From positions 99,118-146,030 of the forward strand of contig DHWF01000028.1 of assembly GCA_002413045.1 (NCBI GenBank): a DNA stretch of 46,913 bases, written 5' to 3'. Position 1 is the stretch's first letter; each line of letters begins with the position of its first letter. The notes beneath the pieces were generated by a model, which saw only the letters and a program-made list of their open reading frames with translations, searched no databases and was not told where the DNA came from. Of this stretch, positions 24,110 through 32,010 are shown one piece after another. The DNA comes from Chloroflexi bacterium UBA5189. Lineage in GTDB: Bacteria; Chloroflexota; Limnocylindria; Limnocylindrales; CSP1-4. Made by a program: the position numbers and the translations under genes.

Positions 24110-25663
24110 ATGCCCGATACGCCCGCATGGGTCCGCGACGCGGTCTTCTACCTGGTCTTTCCGGACCGGTTCGCGAGCAGCGACCGGGTGGCGAAGCCCG
24201 GTCCCGTTGAGCCGTGGGACGCGCCGCCGACCAACTACGGGTTCAAGGGCGGCGACCTGCTCGGGATCGCTGAGCACCTCGATCACATCGAATCGCTGGG
24301 CGTCAACGCCCTGTACCTCACGCCGGTATTCCAGTCGGCCTCGAACCATCGCTACCACACGTACGACTACCTGGCGGTCGATCCACTGCTGGGCGGCGAC
24401 GCGGCCCTGCGGGAGCTGCTCGATCGCGCCCACGCGCGCGGCATCCGGGTGATCCTCGATGGCGTGTTCAACCACACCGGCCGTGGGTTCTGGGCCTTCC
24501 ACCACGTGCTCGAGACCGGCGCCGGGTCGCCGTACCGGCACTGGTTCCATTTCGACCAGGAGGGCCTCGACCGCGGCAGCCCGGTCGATGCCTACCCGGC
24601 CGCCCACATGCGCTCCGGCGTCGCAGAGGACCAGCCACGGCCCGGTGAGGTCGAGGGGGGCGGCGGGTCGCGCGCGCGGTTCGGCTTCGAGGCCTGGTGG
24701 GACATGCCGGCGCTGCCGAAGCTCAATGTCGCCGAGCCGGCGGTGCGTGAGTACCTGTGGGGCGTCGCCGAGCACTGGCTCCGGTTCGGCATCGATGGCT
24801 GGCGCCTCGACGTGCCAGGCGAGATCCAGGATCGGGCCTTCTGGGCGGAGTTCCGGCGCCGCTGCCGCGCGATCAACCCGGAGGCGTACCTTGTCGGCGA
24901 GATCTGGCAGGTCGCGCCCGACTGGGTCAGCGGCGACCGGTTCGATGCGCTGATGAACTATCCGCTCGCCGAGGCGATCATCGGCTTCGTCGGTGGTCGA
25001 TCGCTCAACGAGGCGCTGCTGCGTTCGCATCACGAGTACGGCCGGGTCGCGCGGCTCGACGGTGCCCAGTTTGGCGCCCGCCTCGGGAGCCTCCTGGGTG
25101 CCTATGCCCCCGAGACCACGGCGGTCCAGCTGAACCTGCTCGGGAGCCACGACACGCCGCGAACGCTGTCCCTCCTGGGCAACGACCGCGAGGCGTTCCA
25201 GCTGGCCGTCCTGCTCCAGGCGACGTTGCCGGGCGCGCCATGCGTGTACTACGGCGACGAGGTCGGGGTCGAGGGCGGGATCGACCCGGATTCGCGGCGG
25301 GCATTCCCGTGGGACCCGGGTCGCTGGGACCACGAGCTCCTCGGTGCCGTGCGCGACGCGTTCGCGCTTCGGCGCGCCGAGCCGGCACTCCGCGCCGACG
25401 GGGTCGAGATCACGGCGACGGCCGGCGACGGGATCGTCTACGCGCGCCGCGGGCCGGCGGGCGAGCTCGCCGTCGCGCTGAATGCCGGCGACGAGCCCAT
25501 CACCCTGCCGCTGTCGAGCGAAGGCGACTCCGCGAACCCCGGTGGTAGCGTGGCCCTCGCCATGGGCCGCGCCCGCACAACGCCACCGCTACTCGTGACC
25601 GCCGACGGGCGACCGACGATCGAGCTCGCGCCCCGCTCCGGCGCCGTCGTCCGCCTCGCCTGA
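24110..25663 (+). CDS. Cytoplasmic GH13 enzyme, neopullulanase/cyclomaltodextrinase-like
   Basis: A 517-residue GH13 protein without signal peptide. The fold opens with DAVFYLVFPDRFASSD; catalytic residues are Asp 234 in GWRLDVP, Glu 264 in LVGEIWQ and Asp 348 in GSHDTPR, with the conserved DGVFNHTG loop near 118. It probably hydrolyses imported maltodextrins or cyclodextrins. The start is uncertain: ATG 24110 (GGAGG 11 bases upstream), 24092 or 24080, the last overlapping the start of the divergent amylase gene on a shared CATG. Its TGA overlaps the next ATG by one base. Confidence 0.9.
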   Translation: MPDTPAWVRDAVFYLVFPDRFASSDRVAKPGPVEPWDAPPTNYGFKGGDLLGIAEHLDHIESLGVNALYLTPVFQSASNHRYHTYDYLAVDPLLGGDAALRELLDRAHARGIRVILDGVFNHTGRGFWAFHHVLETGAGSPYRHWFHFDQEGLDRGSPVDAYPAAHMRSGVAEDQPRPGEVEGGGGSRARFGFEAWWDMPALPKLNVAEPAVREYLWGVAEHWLRFGIDGWRLDVPGEIQDRAFWAEFRRRCRAINPEAYLVGEIWQVAPDWVSGDRFDALMNYPLAEAIIGFVGGRSLNEALLRSHHEYGRVARLDGAQFGARLGSLLGAYAPETTAVQLNLLGSHDTPRTLSLLGNDREAFQLAVLLQATLPGAPCVYYGDEVGVEGGIDPDSRRAFPWDPGRWDHELLGAVRDAFALRRAEPALRADGVEITATAGDGIVYARRGPAGELAVALNAGDEPITLPLSSEGDSANPGGSVALAMGRARTTPPLLVTADGRPTIELAPRSGAVVRLA

Positions 25664-26265
25664 TGTCCGACCTGCCGCACGCCATCGCGCCGGAGCTCCA
25701 GCCCGCGTTCGTCGCCGCCCTCGACCCGACCGCCAAGCTGGTGGCCGCGCTCGAGGCGCTCGGGCCGATCGCGGATCGCGACGTGGTCGTCGTCGACGCC
25801 AGCAGCGGCCCCTTCGTCGGCGGGCTCGGGACGCGGGGAGCGCGACTGGCCTTCGCTCCCGGGACCATGCCCCTGCGGATCGAGAGCGCCGACGAATCCG
25901 CCGACGTGGTGGTCGGGCTGTGGTCGGCGTTCCGCGGCGTGAGCCGTGCCGAGGTTGCCGAGGTCGATCGCGTCCTCCGCCCGGGCGGCCGTCACCTCGT
26001 CGTGCACGACTACGGTCGCGACGACGTCTCGCGGCTCCTCGGCCAACGGCCGGAGTACGGCGCCTGGAGCCAACGCACGGGGCCGTTCCTGACTGGCGGT
26101 TTCCGCGTGCGGGTCGTCCATTGCTTCTGGGAGTTCGAGTCGCAGGACGCGACCTCGCGGTTTCTCGATGCCGCCTTTGGCGCGCCGGGCGCGGCGCTCG
26201 CCCTGGAGCTCAAGCGCCCGAGGCTTTCGTGGAACGTCGCCGTCTACCATCGGACGAGACCATGA
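25663..26265 (+). CDS. Methyltransferase-like protein (class I fold)
   Basis: A 200-residue cytoplasmic protein. The segment RVLRPGGRHLVVHDYG near residue 105 is a hallmark of class I SAM-dependent methyltransferases, but the glycine-rich SAM-binding motif near residue 45 (VVVVDASSGPFVGG) is degenerate compared with the usual DxGxGxG. It may be inactive or bind another ligand. It overlaps the GH13 gene upstream (TGATG) and the membrane protein downstream (ATGA), so it belongs to the same operon, though a sugar role is not evident. Confidence 0.7.
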   Translation: MSDLPHAIAPELQPAFVAALDPTAKLVAALEALGPIADRDVVVVDASSGPFVGGLGTRGARLAFAPGTMPLRIESADESADVVVGLWSAFRGVSRAEVAEVDRVLRPGGRHLVVHDYGRDDVSRLLGQRPEYGAWSQRTGPFLTGGFRVRVVHCFWEFESQDATSRFLDAAFGAPGAALALELKRPRLSWNVAVYHRTRP

Positions 26266-26708
26266 CCACCTTCGAGCCCGGCCCCAGTCCGAGCCCAAAC
26301 CCAGGCGCGGACCCCAACCCGATGCCAGCCTCGACCCCGACCCCGACCCCGACCTCGAGCCCGCCCGCTCCCAAACGCGCACGCCGCGGACGCTGGATCG
26401 GACCGATCCGGATCACGCCGGTCTCGACGGTCGTCGCGCTCGTCCTGTTCGGGTCGCTCGCATTCATCGTGTACGTCACGTTCAAGGTGCACGACGGCCA
26501 GATCCCGTTGCTCGCGGTCGGCTTCGTCGCCTTTGGGGCCGCCTGGGCCGCGATCGCCGTCGGGGCCCTCATCGGCATGTGGCGTGCCGCGTCCTGGGCC
26601 CGCACGGGCCGCGCAACGGCACTCGCGATCGCCGGCGGCATCGCCGGCCTCGGCGCCATCGGCTGCTTCTCGATCGCGGCGCTGCTCACGCTCGTCTGGA
26701 ACACCTAG
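26262..26708 (+). CDS. Small membrane protein with Pro/Thr-rich N-terminus
   Basis: A 148-residue protein. The first 35 residues are a Pro/Thr/Ser tract, then a basic patch (KRARRGR) and three membrane helices (about 54-72, 82-103 and 119-143). No known domain. Last gene of the operon that starts with the GH13 gene; it ends 30 bases before the tRNA gene. Confidence 0.72.
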   Translation: MTTFEPGPSPSPNPGADPNPMPASTPTPTPTSSPPAPKRARRGRWIGPIRITPVSTVVALVLFGSLAFIVYVTFKVHDGQIPLLAVGFVAFGAAWAAIAVGALIGMWRAASWARTGRATALAIAGGIAGLGAIGCFSIAALLTLVWNT

Positions 26709-26738
26709 AAGTCCGCGATACACTCGCGCGGCTCCCGG

Positions 26739-26814
26739 CCCCCATCGTCTAGAGGCCTAGGACGCCACCCTTTCAAGGTGGAGATCACCGGTTCGAATCC
26801 GGTTGGGGGTACCA
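26739..26814 (+). tRNA. tRNA-Glu (UUC), CCA encoded
   Basis: Full cloverleaf of 76 bases. The acceptor GCCCCCA pairs with TGGGGGT (G-U at 1-72), the anticodon stem CCACC/GGTGG holds loop CTTTCAA with anticodon TTC, and the T arm ACCGG-TTCGAAT-CCGGT is canonical. CCA is present at 26812-26814. Confidence 0.97.
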
Positions 26815-26822
26815 CCGCTCGG

Positions 26823-26875
26823 CGCTGATCCGGCCACATCGCGGCGTTGGCGGCTCCGGTCACTCGCTCACGCAC
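26823..26875 (+). repeat. Direct repeat, copy 1
   Basis: A 53-base unit beginning CGCTGATCCGGCCACATCGC and ending CACTCGCTCACGCAC, repeated 125 bp downstream with a few mismatches. It starts nine bases after the tRNA-Glu gene. No gene seen within. Confidence 0.75.
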
Positions 26876-26947
26876 CTTCTGGTGCGCTCGCCCGCGGTGC
26901 TCGCCGCCGCCTTGCGCTGCGGCCGGCTGAGCGCCGAGCGAGCAACA

Positions 26948-27000
26948 CGCTGATCCGGCCACATCGCCGCGTTGGCGCCAACCGCCCACTCGCTCACGCA
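26948..27000 (+). repeat. Direct repeat, copy 2
   Basis: Second copy of the 53-base unit; the first 30 bases differ from copy 1 by a single base. Origin unknown; a duplication in spacer DNA is the simplest explanation. Confidence 0.75.
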
Positions 27001-27011
27001 CACGCCTCCGG

Positions 27012-27017
27012 TACCAT
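27012..27017 (+). promoter_or_regulatory. -10-like hexamer for leaderless gene at 27024
   Basis: TACCAT within GGTACCAT, six bases before the GTG; same sequence and spacing as argS. Confidence 0.55.
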
Positions 27018-27023
27018 CGCGGC

Positions 27024-27395
27024 GTGAGCCCGCTCGACTATCTCGGCGTCCACATTCCGACGATCGTCGAGGACAACGTCGCGATCCGGTGCGACGGCTG
27101 CCTCGAGGTGATCGCGGGCACGCCGTGGCGCGTCAACATCCTCGACGTCGTGGCCGCGGAGACGCCGGTCTCGTGGGCCGGTCGCCCGCCGATCAACCCC
27201 GGCCCGTTCGAGTTCCATGGCGACCCTGCCCACGTTCGGATGTGGATGCGCGGGAAGGGCTTCCTGTTCTGCCAGCGCGGCCAGGTGCGCGAGATCATGC
27301 GGCCGATCCCGATTCCCGGTTCAGACGGAGCGCCACTCCGGTACGGCCTGTGCGACGGCCTCCATCGCGACGATCACGAGCTGATTCCCGCCTGA
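27024..27395 (+). CDS. Hypothetical protein with cysteine motifs
   Basis: A 123-residue cytoplasmic protein I cannot assign. It has RCDGCLEVI near residue 23, then FCQRG and LCDGLH towards the C-terminus, four cysteines plus histidines that could hold one zinc. The GTG start is set by the TACCAT hexamer six bases upstream, and no Shine-Dalgarno is present. It stands alone between the repeats after tRNA-Glu and the promoter of the MerR-like gene. Confidence 0.68.
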   Translation: MSPLDYLGVHIPTIVEDNVAIRCDGCLEVIAGTPWRVNILDVVAAETPVSWAGRPPINPGPFEFHGDPAHVRMWMRGKGFLFCQRGQVREIMRPIPIPGSDGAPLRYGLCDGLHRDDHELIPA

Positions 27396-27416
27396 TTCGG
27401 CGCTCGAAACACTCCG

Positions 27417-27446
27417 TTGACAGCCCGCGCCGAGCGCCTCTATCCT
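27417..27446 (+). promoter_or_regulatory. Strong sigma-70 promoter for the MerR-like operon
   Basis: Perfect TTGACA (27417-27422), 18-base spacer, TATCCT (27441-27446). Transcription would start near 27453, leaving a leader of about 80 bases. The best-scoring promoter by eye in the window. Confidence 0.8.
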
Positions 27447-27472
27447 CCCGCCGTCGTCATCGCGTGGTCGAT

Positions 27473-27490
27473 GCCTAGATTTACCTAGGT
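27473..27490. promoter_or_regulatory. CCTAG direct-repeat operator candidate
   Basis: GCCTAGAT (27473-27480) and ACCTAGGT (27483-27490) place two CCTAG cores 10 bp apart, one helical turn, about 20-37 bases after the predicted start. CTAG is rare in this GC-rich DNA. MerR-like HTH proteins such as BldC bind direct repeats, so autoregulation by the next gene product is plausible. Confidence 0.5.
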
Positions 27491-27534
27491 TCGGGAGGCG
27501 GGCAGCGGGCGACGTCACCGCGAGAAGGACGATC

Positions 27535-28194
27535 GTGCCCGACCTCATCGACGCGACCCAGCGCGCGGCCTCGGACTGGCTGTCGCTCGGGCCTGCGAGC
27601 CGCGTGCTCGGCGTCGACCCCGACACGCTCCGCCGATGGGCCGATTCCGGGCGGGTTCGATCCTTCGCGACGCCCGGCGGTCACCGCCGCTTCTCGCGCA
27701 CCGACCTGCACCGGCTCCAGGAGGTGCGCCGGTCGGCGAAGCGACCCCTCGCCACGCTCGGTGCCACGCCGGAGCGCCTCGCCCGCGCCTATGCGCGCTC
27801 GTACCGGACCGGCCCGGCGCTCCCGTCCGGCGCGCCGCTCGAAGGCCCCGAACGCGACGCGTTTCGGGCCGAGGGTCGCGGACTGATCGAGGCGCTCGTC
27901 GCCTACCTCGATGCCTCTACGACCGCGGACAAGGCGACGGCGGAGGCGCAGGCCCTGGCACTCATCGAGTCCACCGCCCGCCGTCTCAGCGAATCGCGGG
28001 CTGACATCGGCGCGGCGATCGGCGCCTTCGTGGCCGCGCGCCGGCCGTTCCTCGACGAGCTCGAATCGATCGGGCGGAGGCGCTCGCTGGAGGCGCCGGC
28101 GGTCATGCGGCTGTATGCCGAGGCCACGGCCCTGTTCGATCGCCTGCTCGTGCACTTCGTCGTCGCGTTCCAATCACCGGCCAGAAAGCCCTGA
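27535..28194 (+). CDS. MerR/BldC-like HTH regulator with C-terminal helical domain
   Basis: A 219-residue protein, GTG start at 27535. Residues 19-62 form a MerR-type excisionase/BldC HTH (ASRVLGVDPDTLRRWADSG, then FATPGGHRRFSRTDLHRL). The rest, from about 85, is all helix with no effector domain I recognise; it may be a ligand or protein sensor. Eight bases separate it from the multi-pass membrane protein downstream, so the two act as a unit. Promoter and direct-repeat operator lie upstream. Confidence 0.8.
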   Translation: MPDLIDATQRAASDWLSLGPASRVLGVDPDTLRRWADSGRVRSFATPGGHRRFSRTDLHRLQEVRRSAKRPLATLGATPERLARAYARSYRTGPALPSGAPLEGPERDAFRAEGRGLIEALVAYLDASTTADKATAEAQALALIESTARRLSESRADIGAAIGAFVAARRPFLDELESIGRRRSLEAPAVMRLYAEATALFDRLLVHFVVAFQSPARKP

Positions 28195-28202
28195 GGAGAA
28201 CC

Positions 28203-29249
28203 ATGCTCACGACGCTCCTGCCCGCGCTGACCTCGATCCTCGCCTTCGTGATGACCATCGCGCTGCTCGACCAGTGGCGGGAGCGCCGGCGCAGCTACCA
28301 GCTCGCATGGGCGATCGGGACGCTCCTGTTCGGGCTCGCGTCCGCGTGCGAGGCGCTCGCCGCCGCAGGCGGCTGGAGCACCGGCCTGTTCCGCGTCTGG
28401 TACGTGGCGGGCGCGGTCCTCAACGTCGGCTGGTTGGGCCTCGGGACGGCCCTGCTCCTGGCGAAGACGCGGTTCGGGTACACGTACGCGGTCCTCGTCG
28501 CACTGTCCGGCCTGTTCACCGTGCTCACGCAGGCGAAGAACCAGTACGCCGATGTTGGGCCGCTCGTGTTCCTGTACCTCATCGGCGCGCTGATCCTGGC
28601 CGTGGCGATCGGCGTGGAGACGTATTTCCAGAACGAACGCTGGCCGCGGATCGCCGCAATCGGCGTCGTCGTCGTGACCGTGGTCGGCCTGATCCTCGTT
28701 GCGATCGCGCCGCTGCCGGACGGTCCGGTTGCCCTCGATCCGCATGGCGTGCCGGTGCTCACCCCGCTGCCGGGCATGCTCCGGCTCCTGACGCCCCTGA
28801 TGAACATCACCGGCGGGCTCGCGCTCGTGCTCGGCGCATTGTTCTCGGCCTACGTGTTCATGCCCAAGCGGCGCGTCCTGAGCTACTCGCTGAACGAGGG
28901 CCAGACCGGCGACTCGATGCTGTTCAACCTGCTCATCGGGCCGATCGCGATCGCCGTGAACTTCTTCGCGTCGCTGCCCGGCGCGATCGTGGCCCTCGGC
29001 CGAGGGCGGCTCCACAGCCGCGTGCCGGCGACCATCCTCATCGCCATCGGGGCGCTGCTGATCTCGGGCACCGACTTCGGCGTGAAGAACGGCTCGACCG
29101 AGATCTTCGAGGCCAGCAAGCTGATCGGCATCGGCCTGATCTTCCTCGGCTTCCTCGTCTCGATCGAGGCCTTCCGCGAGATCCGGATCCCGTTCACGAG
29201 CATCCGCCTGTCGCGGGCCCGACAGGAGGCCGGCTCCGACCCCTCGTAG
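28203..29249 (+). CDS. Multi-pass membrane protein paired with MerR-like regulator
   Basis: A 348-residue protein with about eight or nine membrane helices evenly spread from residue 2 to 335, short charged loops and a cytoplasmic tail (SIRLSRARQEAG). No transporter or enzyme signature is visible. GAGGAGA precedes the ATG. Its tight link to the regulator suggests it senses something in the membrane or is the regulator's main target. Confidence 0.8.
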   Translation: MLTTLLPALTSILAFVMTIALLDQWRERRRSYQLAWAIGTLLFGLASACEALAAAGGWSTGLFRVWYVAGAVLNVGWLGLGTALLLAKTRFGYTYAVLVALSGLFTVLTQAKNQYADVGPLVFLYLIGALILAVAIGVETYFQNERWPRIAAIGVVVVTVVGLILVAIAPLPDGPVALDPHGVPVLTPLPGMLRLLTPLMNITGGLALVLGALFSAYVFMPKRRVLSYSLNEGQTGDSMLFNLLIGPIAIAVNFFASLPGAIVALGRGRLHSRVPATILIAIGALLISGTDFGVKNGSTEIFEASKLIGIGLIFLGFLVSIEAFREIRIPFTSIRLSRARQEAGSDPS

Positions 29250-29318
29250 GTCGAGCTTCGGGCGCGGCACCAGCCACACCGCCGTGGTCGGTGCCGACCG
29301 CGGCTAGCATTGCCGGCC

Positions 29319-30284
29319 ATGCCCACCAATCGCCCGGCGTGGCTCGGCGCACTGCTCGTGGTCGCCGCGGCGGCGCTATTCGGGTCGCTCGGAGTCGCGT
29401 CGCGCGTGGCCTACGGCGAAGGCCTGACCCCGTTTGCGTTCGTGGCCTGGCGAGCCACGGTCGGGGCCGTTGGGCTCGGGCTGTACGTCATGGCGACCCG
29501 CGGCTCGCAAGCGGGCGCGCCCGGCGTTCGCGCGGTGCCGCCGGGCGCCCGGGGCGGACTCGTCCTCGCGATCCTGCTCGGCGCGGGCGTCAACCTGTCG
29601 ATCTTCCTCGCCTTTCAGCGGACGACCGTGGCGCTGGCGCTCCTCGGCTTCTACACGTACCCCGCGATGATCGCGGCCGCGAGCGCGGTGCTCGGGCGCG
29701 AACGCCTCGACGGGAGCCGCCTCGCGGCGCTCGGGCTGGCGCTCGCAGGGATGGTCGCCATCGTACTCGGCGGCCTTGGCTCGACCGAGGAAGCGCGAAT
29801 CGATGCCCTCGGCATCGGCCTCGGCCTCGCCGCCGCGGCGTTCCAGGCGACCTTCTTCGTGACCAGCCGCCGATACGCGGCGGTCCGCGCCGACGTCGCG
29901 ATCGGCGTGGTGCTCGCCGGCTCGGCGGTCATCGGTGGCGTGCTCGCGCTGGCCAGCGACGGAGCGGCCGCACTGTTCCTGCCGTTCGGTTCGCCGTCGT
30001 TGCTCGCGCTCCTGGTGGGGGTCGGCCTGCTGGCCGCCGCGGTGCCGTCGGTGCTCATGCTCACCGGGATCCGGTGGATCGGCGGGGTGCGGACCGGCAT
30101 CCTCATGCTGTTCGAGCCCGTCGTCGGCGTCGCGCTCGCTGCGGTTCTGCTCGCCGAGGGCCTGTCGCCCGTCCAGTTCGTCGGCGGCGCGACGATCCTG
30201 CTGGCGGCGTTCATCGTGCAGCGCGCCTCACGGCCGGCCGCGGACGGCGTCGGGGCGATCGTGCCGGCCCCGGGCGGTCCATGA
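29319..30284 (+). CDS. EamA/DMT-family transporter
   Basis: A 321-residue, 10-helix drug/metabolite transporter with two EamA repeats (about 8-145 and 165-305). Landmarks are VAAAALFGSLGVASRVAY at the start, FYTYPAMIAAASAVLGRERL ending repeat 1, and MLFEPVVGVALAAVLLAEGLS in repeat 2. Probably exports a small metabolite; the substrate is unknown. TAGCAT lies eight bases before the ATG at 29319. It overlaps the hydrolase gene by ATGA. Confidence 0.9.
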   Translation: MPTNRPAWLGALLVVAAAALFGSLGVASRVAYGEGLTPFAFVAWRATVGAVGLGLYVMATRGSQAGAPGVRAVPPGARGGLVLAILLGAGVNLSIFLAFQRTTVALALLGFYTYPAMIAAASAVLGRERLDGSRLAALGLALAGMVAIVLGGLGSTEEARIDALGIGLGLAAAAFQATFFVTSRRYAAVRADVAIGVVLAGSAVIGGVLALASDGAAALFLPFGSPSLLALLVGVGLLAAAVPSVLMLTGIRWIGGVRTGILMLFEPVVGVALAAVLLAEGLSPVQFVGGATILLAAFIVQRASRPAADGVGAIVPAPGGP

Positions 30285-31057
30285 CCGCAAGCGAGACGAG
30301 CGTGACGCAGCCGGTCCGCCACTGGAGCGTGGCGGGCCCCGACGACGCTCCGCCGATCGTGTTCGTCCACGGCGCGATGATGGGTCGCTCCGTGTGGCGA
30401 CCCCAGGTCGATGCGCTGTCCGATCGGTTCCGGATCGTCGCGGTCGACCAGCCGGGCCACGGGACGCTGCGACATCAGGCATTCACCCTCGACGTCGCGG
30501 TCCAGAACGTGGTCGACGCGATCGATCGGGAGGCCGGTGGGCGCGCCATCCTGGTCGGGTTATCACTTGGCGGCTACGTGTCGATGACCGTCGCCGGCCT
30601 GTACCCGGAGCGCGTCCGCGGCCTGGTCATCGCCGGCTGCACGCGCGAGCCCGTCGGCATGAGCCGCCTGGGCTTCCACGTCTACGGCCTGAGCATGCGC
30701 CTCGTGCCGGAGCGCGCGGTCCGGGTCGTCGCGCTGGCCTGGTTCCGGGTCCGGTACGGCGCGGAGCTCGCCTCGGCGATCACCGCCGGCGGGCACTTCT
30801 CGCGCGGCGGGGCGCGTGCGGTCCGGCACCTGATCGGCGGTGGCTTCCGCGACCGCCTGCTCGCCTATGGCGGGCCGATCCTCGCGATCAACGGCGTCAC
30901 GGACCTCGTCTTCACCCTCGGTGCGAAGCGCTTCCTGCGTGACGTCCCGCGCGCCGCGTACCGCGTCATTCCGCGCGCCGGGCACCTCTCCAACGTCGAT
31001 CGATCGGAGGCCTTTACGGGGCTCGTCGAGGACTTCATCGGTACCTTGGAGCCCTAG
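30281..31057 (+). CDS. Alpha/beta-hydrolase
   Basis: A 258-residue cytoplasmic hydrolase. The oxyanion/HG motif is FVHGAMMG near residue 28, the nucleophile elbow GLSLGG gives Ser 95, and the likely His is in RAGHLSN near the C-terminus with an Asp in NGVTDLVF. The substrate is not predictable; esterases and lactonases of this type are common. Translationally coupled to the EamA gene, so it may act on the same compound. Confidence 0.88.
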   Translation: MTASETSVTQPVRHWSVAGPDDAPPIVFVHGAMMGRSVWRPQVDALSDRFRIVAVDQPGHGTLRHQAFTLDVAVQNVVDAIDREAGGRAILVGLSLGGYVSMTVAGLYPERVRGLVIAGCTREPVGMSRLGFHVYGLSMRLVPERAVRVVALAWFRVRYGAELASAITAGGHFSRGGARAVRHLIGGGFRDRLLAYGGPILAINGVTDLVFTLGAKRFLRDVPRAAYRVIPRAGHLSNVDRSEAFTGLVEDFIGTLEP

Positions 31058-31128
31058 CCCGGCAAGGGGCCGGTGGTATCCTCGGGCCGGGTTCGTCCCG
31101 TTCCAATCCGTCCCCACCGTGAGGTTCG

Positions 31129-32010
31129 ATGCGCGTCCGAAAGGCTGTTTTCCCGGCGGCGGGATGGGGAACCCGGTTCCTGCCCGCGACGAAGGCACAG
31201 CCGAAGGAGATGCTCCCCCTCGTCGACAAGCCGATCATCCAGTACGGCGTCGAGGAAGCGGTCGCGGCGGGGATCGAGCAGATCATCATCGTGACCTCGA
31301 CCCACAAGGGCGCGATCGAGGATCACTTCGACCTCAACTTCGAGCTCGAGAAAGTCCTCGAGGAGAAGGGCGAGATCGAGAAGCTCCGGCAGGTCCGGGC
31401 GATCTCCGACCTGGCCCAGCTCGCCTACGTTCGCCAGAAGGAACAGCTCGGCCTGGGCCACGCGATCCTGATGGCCAAGGACCTCATCGGCCACGAGCCG
31501 TTCGCCGTGCTCCTCCCGGATGACATCGTCGTCGCCGACCGGCCGTGCATCGGCCAGCTCATCCACGCCTACGAGCAGACCCACTCGTCCGTCGTCGCCG
31601 TCGCGGAAGTGCCGGCAGCCGAGGTCTCGCGGTACGGGATCGTCGCGGCCGAGGTCGACGAGGGCCACCTCGACGGCGGCCGGCTCCGGCGCATGACGGC
31701 GATCGTCGAGAAGCCCAAGCCGGCCGACGCGCCGTCCACGCTCGCGGTCATCGGGCGCTACGTCCTGACGCCCAAGATCTTCGACAAGCTCGAGCAGACC
31801 CAGCGCGGCGCCGGCGGCGAGATCCAGCTCACTGACGCGATCGAGGCGCTGATGGACGAACAGTCCGTCTACACCTACGAATTCGAGGGCGTCCGCTACG
31901 ACGCGGGGACGACCCTGGGCTGGCTCCAGGCGACGGTCGAGATGGCGCTCCAGCGACCCGACCTCGCGACCGAGTTCCGGAACCACCTGCGGACGCTCGA
32001 CCTTGGCTGA
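31129..32010 (+). CDS. galU: UTP-glucose-1-phosphate uridylyltransferase
   Basis: A 293-residue nucleotidyltransferase that makes UDP-glucose from UTP and glucose 1-phosphate for glycan synthesis. The signature opens AVFPAAGWGTRFLPATKAQPKEMLPLVDKPIIQY (quoted in parts: FPAAGWGTRFLPATKA and KEMLPLVDKP). GLGHAILMAKDLIGHEPFAV and LLPDDIV carry the nucleotide-binding Asp. GTGAGG lies upstream of the ATG at 31129, and TATCCT (31077-31082) is a possible -10. It overlaps the kinase gene by eight bases. Confidence 0.95.
   Translation: MRVRKAVFPAAGWGTRFLPATKAQPKEMLPLVDKPIIQYGVEEAVAAGIEQIIIVTSTHKGAIEDHFDLNFELEKVLEEKGEIEKLRQVRAISDLAQLAYVRQKEQLGLGHAILMAKDLIGHEPFAVLLPDDIVVADRPCIGQLIHAYEQTHSSVVAVAEVPAAEVSRYGIVAAEVDEGHLDGGRLRRMTAIVEKPKPADAPSTLAVIGRYVLTPKIFDKLEQTQRGAGGEIQLTDAIEALMDEQSVYTYEFEGVRYDAGTTLGWLQATVEMALQRPDLATEFRNHLRTLDLG

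Noticed and set aside
26823..27000. CRISPR array
   Set aside because: Only two repeat copies, 53 bases long with mismatches and a 72-base gap, and no cas genes.
26739..27000. Integrated element att site at tRNA-Glu
   Set aside because: The direct repeats do not copy the tRNA 3' end, and no integrase or foreign-looking genes are nearby.
27911..31057. A very long open frame of over 1000 codons on the plus strand
   Set aside because: Only the part from 30281 (alpha/beta hydrolase) looks like protein; the earlier part is Arg/Pro/Gly-rich and antisense or out of frame to good genes. Long open frames are expected by chance at this GC content.
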